From assembly GCF_030064125.1 (NCBI RefSeq), contig NZ_CP125957.1, positions 2,914,001 to 2,978,000 of the forward strand: a stretch of 64,000 nucleotides of DNA, read 5' to 3'. The notes beneath the pieces were generated by a model. That model worked only from the letters and a program-made list of their open reading frames with translations, had not been told where the DNA came from and made no database searches. Within the stretch, counting starts at the first letter, position 1. Each line of letters begins with the position of its first letter. Positions 40,387 through 49,845 of this stretch are shown here, one piece after another. The position numbers and the translations under genes were made by a program. This stretch comes from Pseudomonas sp. G2-4 (GTDB lineage: Bacteria > Pseudomonadota > Gammaproteobacteria > Pseudomonadales > Pseudomonadaceae).

Positions 40387-41475
40387 TCATGACTGAGCTT
40401 GCCCCCCGGCCAATGTTGGGTAGTCGGTATAACCACGTTCTTCACCCTGGTAGAACGTCGATGCGTCAGGGGTATTCAGCGCTTGGCCCTGTTGGAAGCG
40501 TTCCACCAGGTCCGGGTTGGCCAGGAATGGCGTTCCGAACGCGACCAGGTCTGCGTCGCCGCGGCTGATGGCTGTGGCCGCGCGTTCGGCGCTGTAGCCA
40601 CCGTTGGCAATGTAGGGCCCACCAAAACGGCGTTTGAGTTCCAGGAAATCGAAAGCACCTTCACCCAGCTCCACGATGTGCAGGTAGGCCAGGCCATAAC
40701 GGCTGAGCATCCTGGCGGCGTAATCGAAGGTCGCCTGTGGGTTGCTGTCGCTCATCGAGAAATAACTGAAGATCGGCGACAGGCGAACACCCACGCGGCT
40801 GGCACCAAAGACTTCAATCACCGACTCGACCACCTCCTTGAGAAAGCGCGCGCGGTTTTCGATCGAGCCACCGTAGGCATCGGTACGTTGGTTGGTGCCG
40901 TCGCGCAGGAACTGATCGATCAGGTAACCGTTGGCGCCATGAATCTCCACGCCGTCGAACCCGGCCAACTTCGCGTTGATGGCGGCCTGGCGAAAATCAG
41001 CCACCACGCCGGGGATTTCATCGAGGTCCAATGCCCTTGGCAGCTCATAGGGCTTGAGGCCTTCAGGGGTGTAGATCTCGCCGTCGGCCTTGATCGCCGA
41101 AGGTGCCACCGGTTGGGCGCCGTTGGCCTGCACCAGCGGGTGGGAGAGTCGGCCCACGTGCCACAGCTGCAGGAACATCTGTCCGCCTTCAGCGTGAACC
41201 GCGTCGGTCACGTGTTTCCATCCGGCGATTTGCTCCGGGGTAAAAATCCCCGGCGTTCTCAGGTAACCCTTGCCCTGGGCTGAAACCTGGGAGCCTTCGC
41301 TGACGATCAGACCGGCACTGGCCCGCTGACTGTAGTACTCGGCCATGAGGGGCGTGGCCGCGTCACCGACGCCGGCGCGGCTGCGGGTCATGGGGGCCAT
41401 GATCATGCGGTTTTTCAGGGACAGCTTGCCGACTTGGGCGTGGGACAGCAGAAGATCGAGACCGATGTTGCTCAT
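40387..41475 (-). CDS. nemA: Old yellow enzyme family ene-reductase (NemA-like)
   Basis: This 362-aa FMN enzyme reduces activated C=C bonds or nitro groups using NAD(P)H. Family motifs are KNRMIMAPMTRSRA near 21-34, FLQLWHVGRLSH near 100-111, and the substrate-binding GVEIHGANGYLIDQFLRD near 175-192. It lies next to a pirin gene on the same strand (46 nt apart) and near a divergent LysR regulator. That is a common electrophile or quinone stress set. Confidence 0.9.
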   Translation of the reverse strand: MSNIGLDLLLSHAQVGKLSLKNRMIMAPMTRSRAGVGDAATPLMAEYYSQRASAGLIVSEGSQVSAQGKGYLRTPGIFTPEQIAGWKHVTDAVHAEGGQMFLQLWHVGRLSHPLVQANGAQPVAPSAIKADGEIYTPEGLKPYELPRALDLDEIPGVVADFRQAAINAKLAGFDGVEIHGANGYLIDQFLRDGTNQRTDAYGGSIENRARFLKEVVESVIEVFGASRVGVRLSPIFSYFSMSDSNPQATFDYAARMLSRYGLAYLHIVELGEGAFDFLELKRRFGGPYIANGGYSAERAATAISRGDADLVAFGTPFLANPDLVERFQQGQALNTPDASTFYQGEERGYTDYPTLAGGQAQS

Positions 41476-41520
41476 GATTCACCTCAGAAGAGATCAGACA
41501 GGGGTTGAGTCGAGGGTCGG

Positions 41521-42360
41521 CTAGGCCAACCGGCCCTCTTGTTGCAAAAGAGCGCCGATGCGCTGGATTTCGTTCTCGCCTTTTTCCAGTGCGGCTTGGC
41601 TGGTGTGCACCGAGTAGTCGCCCATCACCAGGTCGTGGGGATGCTTGGCCGCCGAGCCGAGCACGAAGGAGGTTGCGCCCTTGGCAACGATGTCGATGGA
41701 TTCGCCGGACTCTTCGAAGACCACCATTTCCCCGGCATTGACGCGGCCGCCGGCGTCGAGGCTGCCGTCGTTGACCGCCAGCCAGGCAACGGTGTGCCCG
41801 GCCGGTGGCGTGTAGCGCCAGCGTTCCTGGTCTTTCAATTGCACGGCCAGGTAGTTCATGCCTGCCGGGGCTGCCACACTGCTGCGGGCCGCGCCATATT
41901 GGCCGAGCAACACCCGCGCCGGACCTTCCCGGGGGATATCGGCGGGTGCCAGGTAGACGCTGTGGGCCGGCGCATTTTCTTCAGCGGCCGGCAGCGCGAC
42001 CCAAAGCTGGAAGCCATGGATCGACGAGCTGCCGACCGGCCGAGCGTCATGCCATACGCCGTTACCGGCTTGCATCCACTCCATGCCATCGCTGGGCAGT
42101 ACGCCCGATTGCCCAGTAGTGTCTTCGTAGGCCACCTGGCCTTCGATCATGTAGGTCAGCGTCGCGATCCCGGAGTGCGGGTGCATGCCGAAACCTCTGT
42201 GCATGGCTTCGGCCTTGAACGCGAAGAGGTCGAGAAACACAAAGGGCTTGCAGAGTTGGCCGAGGTCGCCCGGGCTCATGAGGCGGGTGATCGGCCCGTG
42301 GCGATTGCCCCGGGTGCGGTGGACGATGGTGCGCGGTGGCGCGACGACGATGCTATTCAT
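41521..42360 (-). CDS. Pirin family protein
   Basis: This 279-aa bicupin has metal-site histidines in the first cupin (GFGMHPHSGIATLTYMIEG, near 56-74, plus HDARPVG). Bacterial pirins often have quercetinase-like or regulatory roles. It is divergent from the LysR gene at 42484 and probably co-transcribed with nemA. Confidence 0.88.
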   Translation of the reverse strand: MNSIVVAPPRTIVHRTRGNRHGPITRLMSPGDLGQLCKPFVFLDLFAFKAEAMHRGFGMHPHSGIATLTYMIEGQVAYEDTTGQSGVLPSDGMEWMQAGNGVWHDARPVGSSSIHGFQLWVALPAAEENAPAHSVYLAPADIPREGPARVLLGQYGAARSSVAAPAGMNYLAVQLKDQERWRYTPPAGHTVAWLAVNDGSLDAGGRVNAGEMVVFEESGESIDIVAKGATSFVLGSAAKHPHDLVMGDYSVHTSQAALEKGENEIQRIGALLQQEGRLA

Positions 42361-42483
42361 GGGTGACCTCGGATTCGTGAGCGTTGGGGGCCTCGATGCG
42401 AGAAGGATAAGTGCCTGGTAATGGATTGATTAGCCGATACAATCGGATTGAACTCATCCAAAAAACGAAGGAATGGCGACCTG

Positions 42484-43398
42484 ATGCTCGATCTGAATGA
42501 TGTCGCACTGTTTGTCCAGGTGGTGCGCAGCGGCAGCTTTGCCGAAGCAGCCAGGCGGCTGGGCATGCCCTCCAATACCGTGAGCCGGCGCGTCCAGCAG
42601 TTGGAGGCGCAATTGGGGAAGCGACTGTTGCAACGCTCCACTCGCAAACTCACGCTGACTCAGGTGGGGCAGGGGTTCTATGAGCGCTGCGTCAGCGCCG
42701 TGGACGGGCTGACCGAGGCGGGACAGGAGCTGATGAAGGGCAGCGATGAACCCAGCGGCCTGGTGCGTATCGCGGCGATGGCGGATTTCTTCGATTTTTT
42801 CCCGATGCAATGGGTGGCGGACTTCCTCGCAGCCCATCCTCGGGTGCAGCTTGATTTCGTGCTCAGCGATGCCCGTGTCGACCTGATTGCCGACCGCATC
42901 GACGTGGCCTTTCGCGGCGGTCCGCTACAGGACTCCGGGTATGTCGGGCGCCAACTCCTCAAGAACGACGGTGACGGCATGGTTGCCAGTCCCGCTTACA
43001 TTGCCAAGCGCGGTGCGCCGACTTCGCTGGAGGACCTGGCTCACCATGACAGCGTGAGCTTCGCCCATCCCAGCGGCTTGAGTCACTGGCGGCTCATTGG
43101 CCCAGACGGTGCGGAGCAGGAAGTGCAGGTTCCCAGCCGCTTCAACGCCAACACTGCTCAAGCGCAGCGCAAGGCTGCCGTGGCGGGCCTGGGCATCGCC
43201 GTGCTGCCCTCGGCGCTGAGCCGCGTGGATCTGGAAGCTGGAAGACTGGTCCGTGTGTTGCCGCAATACCAGCGTATCGGCTTCGGCCTCAATGTACTTT
43301 ATCCGAGCCGGCGCCAATTGCCGCTGGCGGTCTCGGCGTTCATTGGGCTGGTGATGGAAAAGCTGGAGCTCAAGGCGTTTCCGGCGCGGTTGGAGTAG
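42484..43398 (+). CDS. LysR-family transcriptional regulator (for pirin/nemA)
   Basis: This 304-aa regulator has an N-terminal winged helix (FVQVVRSGSFAEAARRLGMP, SNTVSRRVQQLE) and a LysR substrate domain from about residue 90. It is divergent from pirin-nemA across 123 bp, the usual layout for a LysR regulator of its neighbour. The inducer is unknown. The start at MLDLND follows GGAATGG. Confidence 0.9.
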   Translation: MLDLNDVALFVQVVRSGSFAEAARRLGMPSNTVSRRVQQLEAQLGKRLLQRSTRKLTLTQVGQGFYERCVSAVDGLTEAGQELMKGSDEPSGLVRIAAMADFFDFFPMQWVADFLAAHPRVQLDFVLSDARVDLIADRIDVAFRGGPLQDSGYVGRQLLKNDGDGMVASPAYIAKRGAPTSLEDLAHHDSVSFAHPSGLSHWRLIGPDGAEQEVQVPSRFNANTAQAQRKAAVAGLGIAVLPSALSRVDLEAGRLVRVLPQYQRIGFGLNVLYPSRRQLPLAVSAFIGLVMEKLELKAFPARLE

Positions 43399-43643
43399 GC
43401 CGGTCAGTCAATATCCATTGCCTTCAGAACTTGCCCCCTCCTGAATCGCCTGATCCATATCGGGCGTGCAGCCAGTTTTTTCCTTCCCTGCAACGATAAA
43501 AACCCTCGTTTCGCAAATCCCCGCCCGCCAACACAATCGCCCCGACACCTTCCATCGATAGTCGCAGCCGCAGAACAACAATTCAGAACCCGAGGCGGCG
43601 TCATGCCGACCTGAACCGAACCTACTGCCGGAAGTGCACAGAC

Positions 43644-44984
43644 ATGCCTTTTGAAACAACTCACATCGATACGCTTGTCATAGGCGCCGGTCAGGCCGGC
43701 GTGGCCATGAGTGAACACCTGAGCCGGCAAGGGGTGCCTCACCTTGTGTTGGAGCGCAGCCGGATTGCCGAGGCCTGGCGCACGGCGCGTTGGGATTCGC
43801 TGGTCGCCAATGGCCCGGCCTGGCATGACCGTTTTCCGGGGCTGGAATTCGAAGGGCTCGACCCCGATGCTTTCGCGGCGAAGGATCAGGTGGCCGATTA
43901 CTTCGAGGCCTATGCCCGCAAGTTCAACGCGCCGATCCGTACCGGCGTGGAGGTCAGGAAAGTCGAGCGCACTGTCGGCCGTCCGGGTTTCACCCTTGAA
44001 ACCTCCGAGGGCCGGATCGAGGCCCTCCATGTGGTCGTTGCCACCGGACCGTTCCAACAGCCAGTGATCCCGCCGATCGCGCCGGAACTGGCGACGGTTA
44101 CCCAGATTCACTCCGCCCAGTATCGCAACCCCAACCAACTGCCCGAGGGCGCTGTGTTGGTGGTGGGAGCCGGTTCGTCAGGGGTACAGATCGCTGATGA
44201 ATTGCAGCGTGCCGGCAAGCAGGTCTACCTCTCGGTAGGCGCCCATGATCGTCCGCCGCGAGCCTATCGCAACCGGGATTTTTGCTGGTGGCTCGGGGTG
44301 CTCGGCGAGTGGGATGCGGAGGCCGTCAAACCCGGCAAGGAGCACGTGACCATCGCCGTGAGCGGTGCCCGTGGCGGCCATACCGTGGATTTCCGCCGGC
44401 TGGCCCATGAAGGCATCACCTTGGTGGGCCTGACGAAATCGTTCAACGCCAGCGTGGTGACCTTTGAAGACAACCTGGCCGAGAACATCGCCCGTGGCGA
44501 CGAAAACTACCTGGCGCTGCTGGATGCCGCCGATGCCTACATTGCCCGCAATGGCCTGGACCTGCCGCTCGAACCCGAAGCCCGCCAGCTGCCGCCTGAT
44601 CCGCACTGCCTGACCCAGCCGATCCTGGCGCTGGATTTGGTCGACGCAGGCGTGACCACGATCATCTGGGCCACCGGCTATTCGGTGGATTACAGCTGGC
44701 TGAACGTCGACGCGCTCAACACCAACGGCAAGCCCCGGCATCAACGCGGGGTCTCCAGCGAGCCGGGCCTGTATTTCGTCGGCCTGCCCTGGTTGTCACG
44801 GCGCGGCTCGGCGTTCATCTGGGGCGTGTGGCATGACGCCCGGCATATCGCCGACCACATCGTGAAGCAGCGCACCTATCTCGCTTATCGGGACGCCAGC
44901 CAACGCCAGGATGGGGACGTTCAGGGAAAAACCTCCGTTCACGATTCGCACCCTTTGAAAACCAGCCTCACGGGAGTCCGTTGA
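43644..44984 (+). CDS. Flavin-containing monooxygenase-like FAD/NAD(P)H enzyme
   Basis: This 446-aa protein has two Rossmann loops, VIGAGQAGVAMSEHL (13-27) and VVGAGSSGVQIADEL (near 173-187), and the ATG motif WATGYSVDYSW near 340-350. It is of the CzcO/YUCCA-like FMO group that oxygenates N or S atoms. It starts a tight five-gene set with ridA, DUF1028, an M20 deacylase and a solute-binding protein. The substrate is unknown. The upstream 245 bp gap holds no other gene I can support. Confidence 0.88.
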   Translation: MPFETTHIDTLVIGAGQAGVAMSEHLSRQGVPHLVLERSRIAEAWRTARWDSLVANGPAWHDRFPGLEFEGLDPDAFAAKDQVADYFEAYARKFNAPIRTGVEVRKVERTVGRPGFTLETSEGRIEALHVVVATGPFQQPVIPPIAPELATVTQIHSAQYRNPNQLPEGAVLVVGAGSSGVQIADELQRAGKQVYLSVGAHDRPPRAYRNRDFCWWLGVLGEWDAEAVKPGKEHVTIAVSGARGGHTVDFRRLAHEGITLVGLTKSFNASVVTFEDNLAENIARGDENYLALLDAADAYIARNGLDLPLEPEARQLPPDPHCLTQPILALDLVDAGVTTIIWATGYSVDYSWLNVDALNTNGKPRHQRGVSSEPGLYFVGLPWLSRRGSAFIWGVWHDARHIADHIVKQRTYLAYRDASQRQDGDVQGKTSVHDSHPLKTSLTGVR

Positions 44985-45394
44985 TGCCTACTCATACGCG
45001 CATTCGCATGTTCAACACCAAGGACACCTATCCGAACCAAACGCTGGACAACGACCTGTGCCAAGCCGTGCGCGCCGGCAACACCGTCTATGTGCGCGGC
45101 CAGGTCGGTACCGATTTCAACGGCCAACTGGTGGGCCTCGGCGATCCTCGCGCCCAGGCCGAGCAGGCCATGCGCAACGTCAAGCAATTACTGGAAGAAG
45201 CCGGTAGCGACTTGAGCCATATCGTCAAGACCACCACTTACCTGATCGACCCGCGTTACCGCGAGCCGGTGTACCAGGAGGTCGGCAAGTGGCTCAAGGG
45301 CGTATTCCCGATTTCCACCGGGCTGGTGGTCAGCGCCCTTGGCCAGCCGCAGTGGCTGATGGAAATCGACGTGATCGCGGTCATCCCCGAATAA
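44984..45394 (+). CDS. RidA family enamine/imine deaminase
   Basis: This 136-aa RidA-like protein has the segments AGNTVYVRGQVGTDFNGQ and VKTTTYLIDPRYREPVY. The Arg-containing motif of active RidA (R in YLIDPRYRE) is present. It hydrolyses reactive enamines or imines. Start ATG 44984 shares one base with the FMO stop, with CGGGAG upstream. Pairing with an FMO suggests an imine product to be cleared. Confidence 0.9.
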   Translation: MPTHTRIRMFNTKDTYPNQTLDNDLCQAVRAGNTVYVRGQVGTDFNGQLVGLGDPRAQAEQAMRNVKQLLEEAGSDLSHIVKTTTYLIDPRYREPVYQEVGKWLKGVFPISTGLVVSALGQPQWLMEIDVIAVIPE

Positions 45395-45404
45395 GGAGTG
45401 CAGC

Positions 45405-46079
45405 ATGACTTTTTCCATCGTCGGGCGTTGCGCCGAAACCGGCCAGCTGGGGATCGCCATCAGTTCCTCGAGCATTGCCGTGGGTGCCCGTTGTCCCTGG
45501 TTGCGGGCCGGTGTCGGCGCGGTGTCGAGCCAGAACATCACGCTGCCGGCCCTCGGCCCGCTGATCCTGGACGAGCTGGCTGGTGGCCTGACGGCGCAAG
45601 AGGCCGTGGATCGTGCCCTGGCGCGCAATGGTTACAGCCAATACCGCCAGGTGGCCGTGGTCGATGCCCACGGACACACGGCGATTTTCAGTGGCAGCCA
45701 TGCCCTGGGCACTCACCACGCACTGGCCGGTGAACAGTGTGTGGCGGCCGGCAATCTGTTGGCGAGCACGGGTGTGATCGAGGTCATGGTCGCGGCTTTC
45801 GAACGCAGCGAAGGCTGTCTCGCGTCACGTCTGCTGAGCGCGTTGCAGGCCGGACAGGCGGCGGGTGGCGAAGCCGGGGCGGTGCACTCGGCGGCGCTGT
45901 CGGTGGTGGATGACTTGACCTGGCACATCGTCGATCTGCGGGTGGATTGGGCCGAGGAAAACCCCATCGGCGAACTGGAGAAACTCTGGCTGGCCTATCA
46001 GCCACAACTGCAGGATTACCTGACCCGTGCCCTGGACCCGACATCGGCGCCCAGCTATGGCGTGCCGGGCGATGAGTGA
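45405..46079 (+). CDS. DUF1028 Ntn-hydrolase-like protein
   Basis: This 224-aa protein of DUF1028 has the characteristic FSIVGRCAETGQLGIAISSS opening, ARCPWLRAGVGAVSSQN, and a central LDELAGGLTAQEAVDRAL. It is related to Ntn hydrolases and probably cleaves an amide, but no substrate is established. AAGGAG precedes it, and it overlaps the M20 gene by 8 nt. Confidence 0.87.
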   Translation: MTFSIVGRCAETGQLGIAISSSSIAVGARCPWLRAGVGAVSSQNITLPALGPLILDELAGGLTAQEAVDRALARNGYSQYRQVAVVDAHGHTAIFSGSHALGTHHALAGEQCVAAGNLLASTGVIEVMVAAFERSEGCLASRLLSALQAGQAAGGEAGAVHSAALSVVDDLTWHIVDLRVDWAEENPIGELEKLWLAYQPQLQDYLTRALDPTSAPSYGVPGDE

Positions 46080-47241
46080 GCTGCGCAGCCGGGCAATGTT
46101 CGCCAGTCTGGTGGGCTTCGCCACGATCAGTCGCGATTCGAACCTGGCGTTGATCACGTTCGTTCGCGATTACCTGCAAGGCTTGGGCGTGGCCTGCGAG
46201 CTGATCTACAACCCTGAGCGGACCAAGGCCAACCTGTTGGCGAGTATCGGTCCGTCGGTGCCCGGTGGCGTGGTGTTGTCCGGGCATACCGACGTGGTGC
46301 CGGTGGATGGACAGGCCTGGACGGTGGATCCGTTTTGCTTGAGTGAGATGGACGGCAAGCTGTTCGGGCGCGGTACGGCGGACATGAAGGGCTACCTGGC
46401 GTCGGTGCTGGCAGCGGTGCCGACGTTCCTCGCCAGCCCGCTTCTTCGCCCTGTGCACTTGGCGTTTTCCTATGACGAAGAGGTCGGTTGCCTGGGTGTG
46501 CGCAGTCTGCTGGAGGTGCTGCCTCAACGCATTCCCCAACCGGCGTTGTGCCTGATCGGCGAGCCCACCCAACTCCAACCGGTGCTGGGCCACAAGGGCA
46601 AGTTGGCGATGCGTTGTCACGTCAAAGGGGCGGCTTGCCATTCGGCCTACGCACCTTATGGCGTGAACGCCATCGAGCAGGCGGCGCGCCTGATTGGCCG
46701 ATTGGGCGAGATTGGCGCAGACCTGGCCGACCCTTCGTTGCATGACACGCGCTTCGACCCGGCGTATTCGACGGTGCAGGTCGGGGTGATCCAGGGCGGG
46801 ACGGCATTGAACATTGTCCCGGCCGATTGCTGTTTCGATTTCGAGGTGCGCGCCTTGCCGGATTTCGCCCCGCAGGCGGTGGCCGAGCAATTGCAGGATT
46901 TTGCCGAGCGAACACTGCTGCCGCCGATGCGTGCGGTGCAGGGCGACACCGCGATCCGTTTTGAACAGCTGTCCGCCTATCCGGGCCTGGCGACTTCGCC
47001 TGACAGCGCTGCCGCGCAACTGATTGCCCGCCTTTGCGGCAGCGCCGCGTTCAGCACCGTCGCGTTCGGCACCGAAGGCGGACTGTTTCATCAGGCCGGC
47101 GTGCCAACGGTGGTGTGTGGCCCCGGCAGCATGGACCAGGGGCACAAACCTGACGAATACGTGAGCGTTGAACAAATGGCCGCCTGCGACCGCTTGATGG
47201 ATCGGCTGGCGAGCTATCTCTGTGAACCCAATGATTGCTGA
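46072..47241 (+). CDS. ArgE/DapE-type M20 deacylase
   Basis: This 389-aa metallo-deacylase has metal-site motifs GHTDVVPVDGQAWTVDPF near 79-96, GRGTADMKGYLA near 107-118, and FSYDEEVGCLGVRS near 140-153. It is annotated like acetylornithine deacetylase. It is not in an arginine operon, so it more likely removes an acyl group from a catabolic intermediate of this cluster. Confidence 0.88.
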   Translation: MSELRSRAMFASLVGFATISRDSNLALITFVRDYLQGLGVACELIYNPERTKANLLASIGPSVPGGVVLSGHTDVVPVDGQAWTVDPFCLSEMDGKLFGRGTADMKGYLASVLAAVPTFLASPLLRPVHLAFSYDEEVGCLGVRSLLEVLPQRIPQPALCLIGEPTQLQPVLGHKGKLAMRCHVKGAACHSAYAPYGVNAIEQAARLIGRLGEIGADLADPSLHDTRFDPAYSTVQVGVIQGGTALNIVPADCCFDFEVRALPDFAPQAVAEQLQDFAERTLLPPMRAVQGDTAIRFEQLSAYPGLATSPDSAAAQLIARLCGSAAFSTVAFGTEGGLFHQAGVPTVVCGPGSMDQGHKPDEYVSVEQMAACDRLMDRLASYLCEPNDC

Positions 47242-47418
47242 CAGCAGGTGCCTTAGGACGATGACTTCAATGGAAGGAGCTTCCTGGTGGTCAGCCAGGC
47301 GACAAAGAACAGGCCGACAAGAGCCTTTGCTGTAGACCCTACCGCCCGTGTTTACGGTCACCTTTGAGTCCCGTCACCGGCTCGTGCGGGCGAGCTGGTA
47401 TTTTCGAGGAACCGCTTC

Positions 47419-48459
47419 ATGTCCAGATCCTTGCGTTGCAATATTGCGTGTGCCCTGGCGTTGTTGAGTACCAGTGTTATAGCCGCGCCACAGAGCCTGA
47501 CCGTGATTTCCTTCGGCGGCGCTACCAAGCAGGCCCAGGACAAGGCCTACTTCCAACCCTTCAACGCCAGCGGTGCGGGAAGCATCGTGGCCGGCGAATA
47601 CAACGGCGAGCTGTCGAAGATCAAGGCCATGGTTGCAGCCGGGCATACCAGCTGGGACGTGGTCGAAGTGGAAAGTCCCGAGCTGTTGCGGGGCTGTGAA
47701 GAAGGGCTGTTCGAGAAGCTCGATCTGGGGCGGATGGGCGACCCGGCGAATTATGTGCCGGGGGCCCTCAATGAATGCGGTGTCGCCACCTACGTCTGGT
47801 CGATGGTCCTGGCCTACGACCAGAGCAAGCTCGCCAAGGCGCCCAAGTCCTGGGCGGATTTCTGGAACGTTGCCGAGTATCCGGGCAAGCGCGGCCTGCG
47901 CAAGGGTGCCAAGTACACATTGGAAATCGCTTTGCTGGCCGATGGGGTCAAGGCGCAGGAGTTGTACAAGGTGTTGAATACGCCGGAAGGCGTGTCCCGG
48001 GCCTTCGCCAAGCTCGACCAGATCAAGGCGAACATCCAGTGGTGGGAGGCCGGCGCGCAACCGGCGCAGTGGTTGGTGGCAGGGGATGTGGCGATGAGTG
48101 CCGCCTACAACGGACGTATCGCTTCGGCGCAAAAGGAAGGCATGAAGCTGAGTATTGTCTGGCCGCAGAGCCTGTACGACCCGGAGTACTGGGCGGTGGT
48201 CAAGGGCACGCCGAACAAGGCCCTGGCCGAGCAATTCATTGCTTTTGCCAGCCAGCCACAGACCCAGAAGGTGTTCTCGGAAAACATCCCTTACGGACCG
48301 GTGCATCGCCAGACCCTGGCCTTGCTGCCCGCGGCGGTGCAGGCGCAGTTGCCCACGGCCGAGGCCAATTTGGCCGAAGCCCAGGCGGTGGATGCCGAGT
48401 TCTGGGTCGACCATGGCGAGGAACTGGAGCAACGCTTCAACGCCTGGGCGGCTCGCTAG
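47419..48459 (+). CDS. Periplasmic solute-binding protein (polyamine/PotD-like ABC type)
   Basis: This 346-aa protein has a signal peptide (CNIACALALLSTSVIAA, cleavage near residue 23) and the PotD-like pattern LTVISFGGATKQAQ, SWDVVEVESPELLRGCEEG and WWEAGAQPAQWL. It lies 177 nt after the M20 gene. No permease or ATPase gene is adjacent, so it is an orphan that must use a transporter elsewhere. Confidence 0.88.
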   Translation: MSRSLRCNIACALALLSTSVIAAPQSLTVISFGGATKQAQDKAYFQPFNASGAGSIVAGEYNGELSKIKAMVAAGHTSWDVVEVESPELLRGCEEGLFEKLDLGRMGDPANYVPGALNECGVATYVWSMVLAYDQSKLAKAPKSWADFWNVAEYPGKRGLRKGAKYTLEIALLADGVKAQELYKVLNTPEGVSRAFAKLDQIKANIQWWEAGAQPAQWLVAGDVAMSAAYNGRIASAQKEGMKLSIVWPQSLYDPEYWAVVKGTPNKALAEQFIAFASQPQTQKVFSENIPYGPVHRQTLALLPAAVQAQLPTAEANLAEAQAVDAEFWVDHGEELEQRFNAWAAR

Positions 48460-48469
48460 GCACACCTTT

Positions 48470-48600
48470 GTGGCGAGGGGATTTATCCCCACTGGGCTGC
48501 GCAGCAGCCCCAAGCCCGGTTACCTCGGTGTATCAGGGAGATTGCGTTCGACCTGTTTGGGGTCGCTTCGCAACCCAGCGGGAGCAAGCTCCCTCGCCAC
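48470..48600. repeat. REP-type inverted pair (GTGGCGAGGG family)
   Basis: A variant left arm (GTGGCGAGGGGATTTATCCC) and a standard right arm lie between the convergent solute-binding protein and LysR genes. Confidence 0.8.
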
Positions 48601-48648
48601 GGGGTTGGTGTTTTACTTACAGGCCGGGGCGGGCGGGCCTGCTTTGGC

Positions 48649-49560
48649 TCACGGTAACCACTGCTTGAATTGTTCCTTGCAGTAATCGACAAACAACTGC
48701 GCCGGCTTGGTGAGGTGCGCGCGCTTGAGCCAGCCGGCCACCAGCGCCGACCCGGTCACGTCCTCGGCGATGTCGACGCACACCACTTGTTGCCCATCGT
48801 AGGTGCAGGTGGACTGCGGCCGGGTCACCAGCACGGCAAAACCGAACGCCTGGCCGACCATGCCACGCACCATCTCGATCGACGGCGAGCTGAACACGAT
48901 GTTCGGTGTCAGGCCCAACTCTTCGAAGATGCTCACGAAATAGGTCCGGCTGGGTTGCACGTCCAGCAGGATCATTGGCTCCAGCGCCAGGTCACGCAGC
49001 GACACTTGGGCCTGACCGGCAAAGCGATGCCCCGCCGGCAACAATGCATAGGGTCGCTGCGGCGCAGTCAGCGCTTCGGTCTCGATGGTGCTGTCCAGGT
49101 CGTGCTCGTAGAAAATCGCCAGGTCGAACCGTCCACCGGTCAAGCCTTGCACCAGCTCCTGTTGCTCACCGTCCTGCACGCGGATTTCCACCCCCGGGAA
49201 GCGCTGGCGGAAACCGGCGATCAGACGCGGCAGGTAGAGCGGGGCGACGGTTTCGAAACAGCCGATGTCAATCTGTCCGCTGACCACATCGTTATCGGCC
49301 AACGCGTTCTGTTCGAACTCCCGGGCCATGCGCAACAGCTCCTGGGCCTTGCGATAGAAGCGGGCGCCACCCGGGGTCAACGACACGCCCTGGGCGTGAT
49401 GACGGATGAGCAACTGCACACCGAAACTGTCCTCCAACCCCTTGATGGCCGTGGCAATCGATGGCTGGGCGATGTACAGCTTGCGAGACGCTTCAGCGAC
49501 GCTGCCGCATTCGACGGTGGTGACGAAGTACTTGAGCTGACGCAGGGAATAGGACGCCAC
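48649..49560 (-). CDS. LysR-family transcriptional regulator
   Basis: This 303-aa protein has an N-terminal HTH (LKYFVTTVECGSVAEASRKL, IAQPSIATAIKGLE) and a substrate domain with FETVAPLYLPRLIAGFRQRF. It is convergent with the solute-binding protein and may control the FMO-RidA set, though it is not divergent from it. The start is GTG with GAGG upstream. Confidence 0.88.
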   Translation of the reverse strand: MASYSLRQLKYFVTTVECGSVAEASRKLYIAQPSIATAIKGLEDSFGVQLLIRHHAQGVSLTPGGARFYRKAQELLRMAREFEQNALADNDVVSGQIDIGCFETVAPLYLPRLIAGFRQRFPGVEIRVQDGEQQELVQGLTGGRFDLAIFYEHDLDSTIETEALTAPQRPYALLPAGHRFAGQAQVSLRDLALEPMILLDVQPSRTYFVSIFEELGLTPNIVFSSPSIEMVRGMVGQAFGFAVLVTRPQSTCTYDGQQVVCVDIAEDVTGSALVAGWLKRAHLTKPAQLFVDYCKEQFKQWLP

Positions 49561-49845
49561 GGCGCACCTCGATCCAGATGGGTCTGCCTACCTTACCGTG
49601 TGCACGCGGGGCAGGGCATGGGCATTGATACGGATTTTGCTGGGCATTGACGATATTCAGACTGGCTTGGGCAAGGGCGCAGCGCACCCCTGCGCTGCGC
49701 TATGCGTGACCCAGGTTTCCGCAGCCACTCCTTCCACCGGGTCAATTATCCGTTTTTGGCACAATTGCATGATCTGGCTCCCGGGCGGAATGGAACTTGC
49801 CTGACCGTTGACTCCTAAGCCCAGGAATCATCAAAGGTCGGGTCA

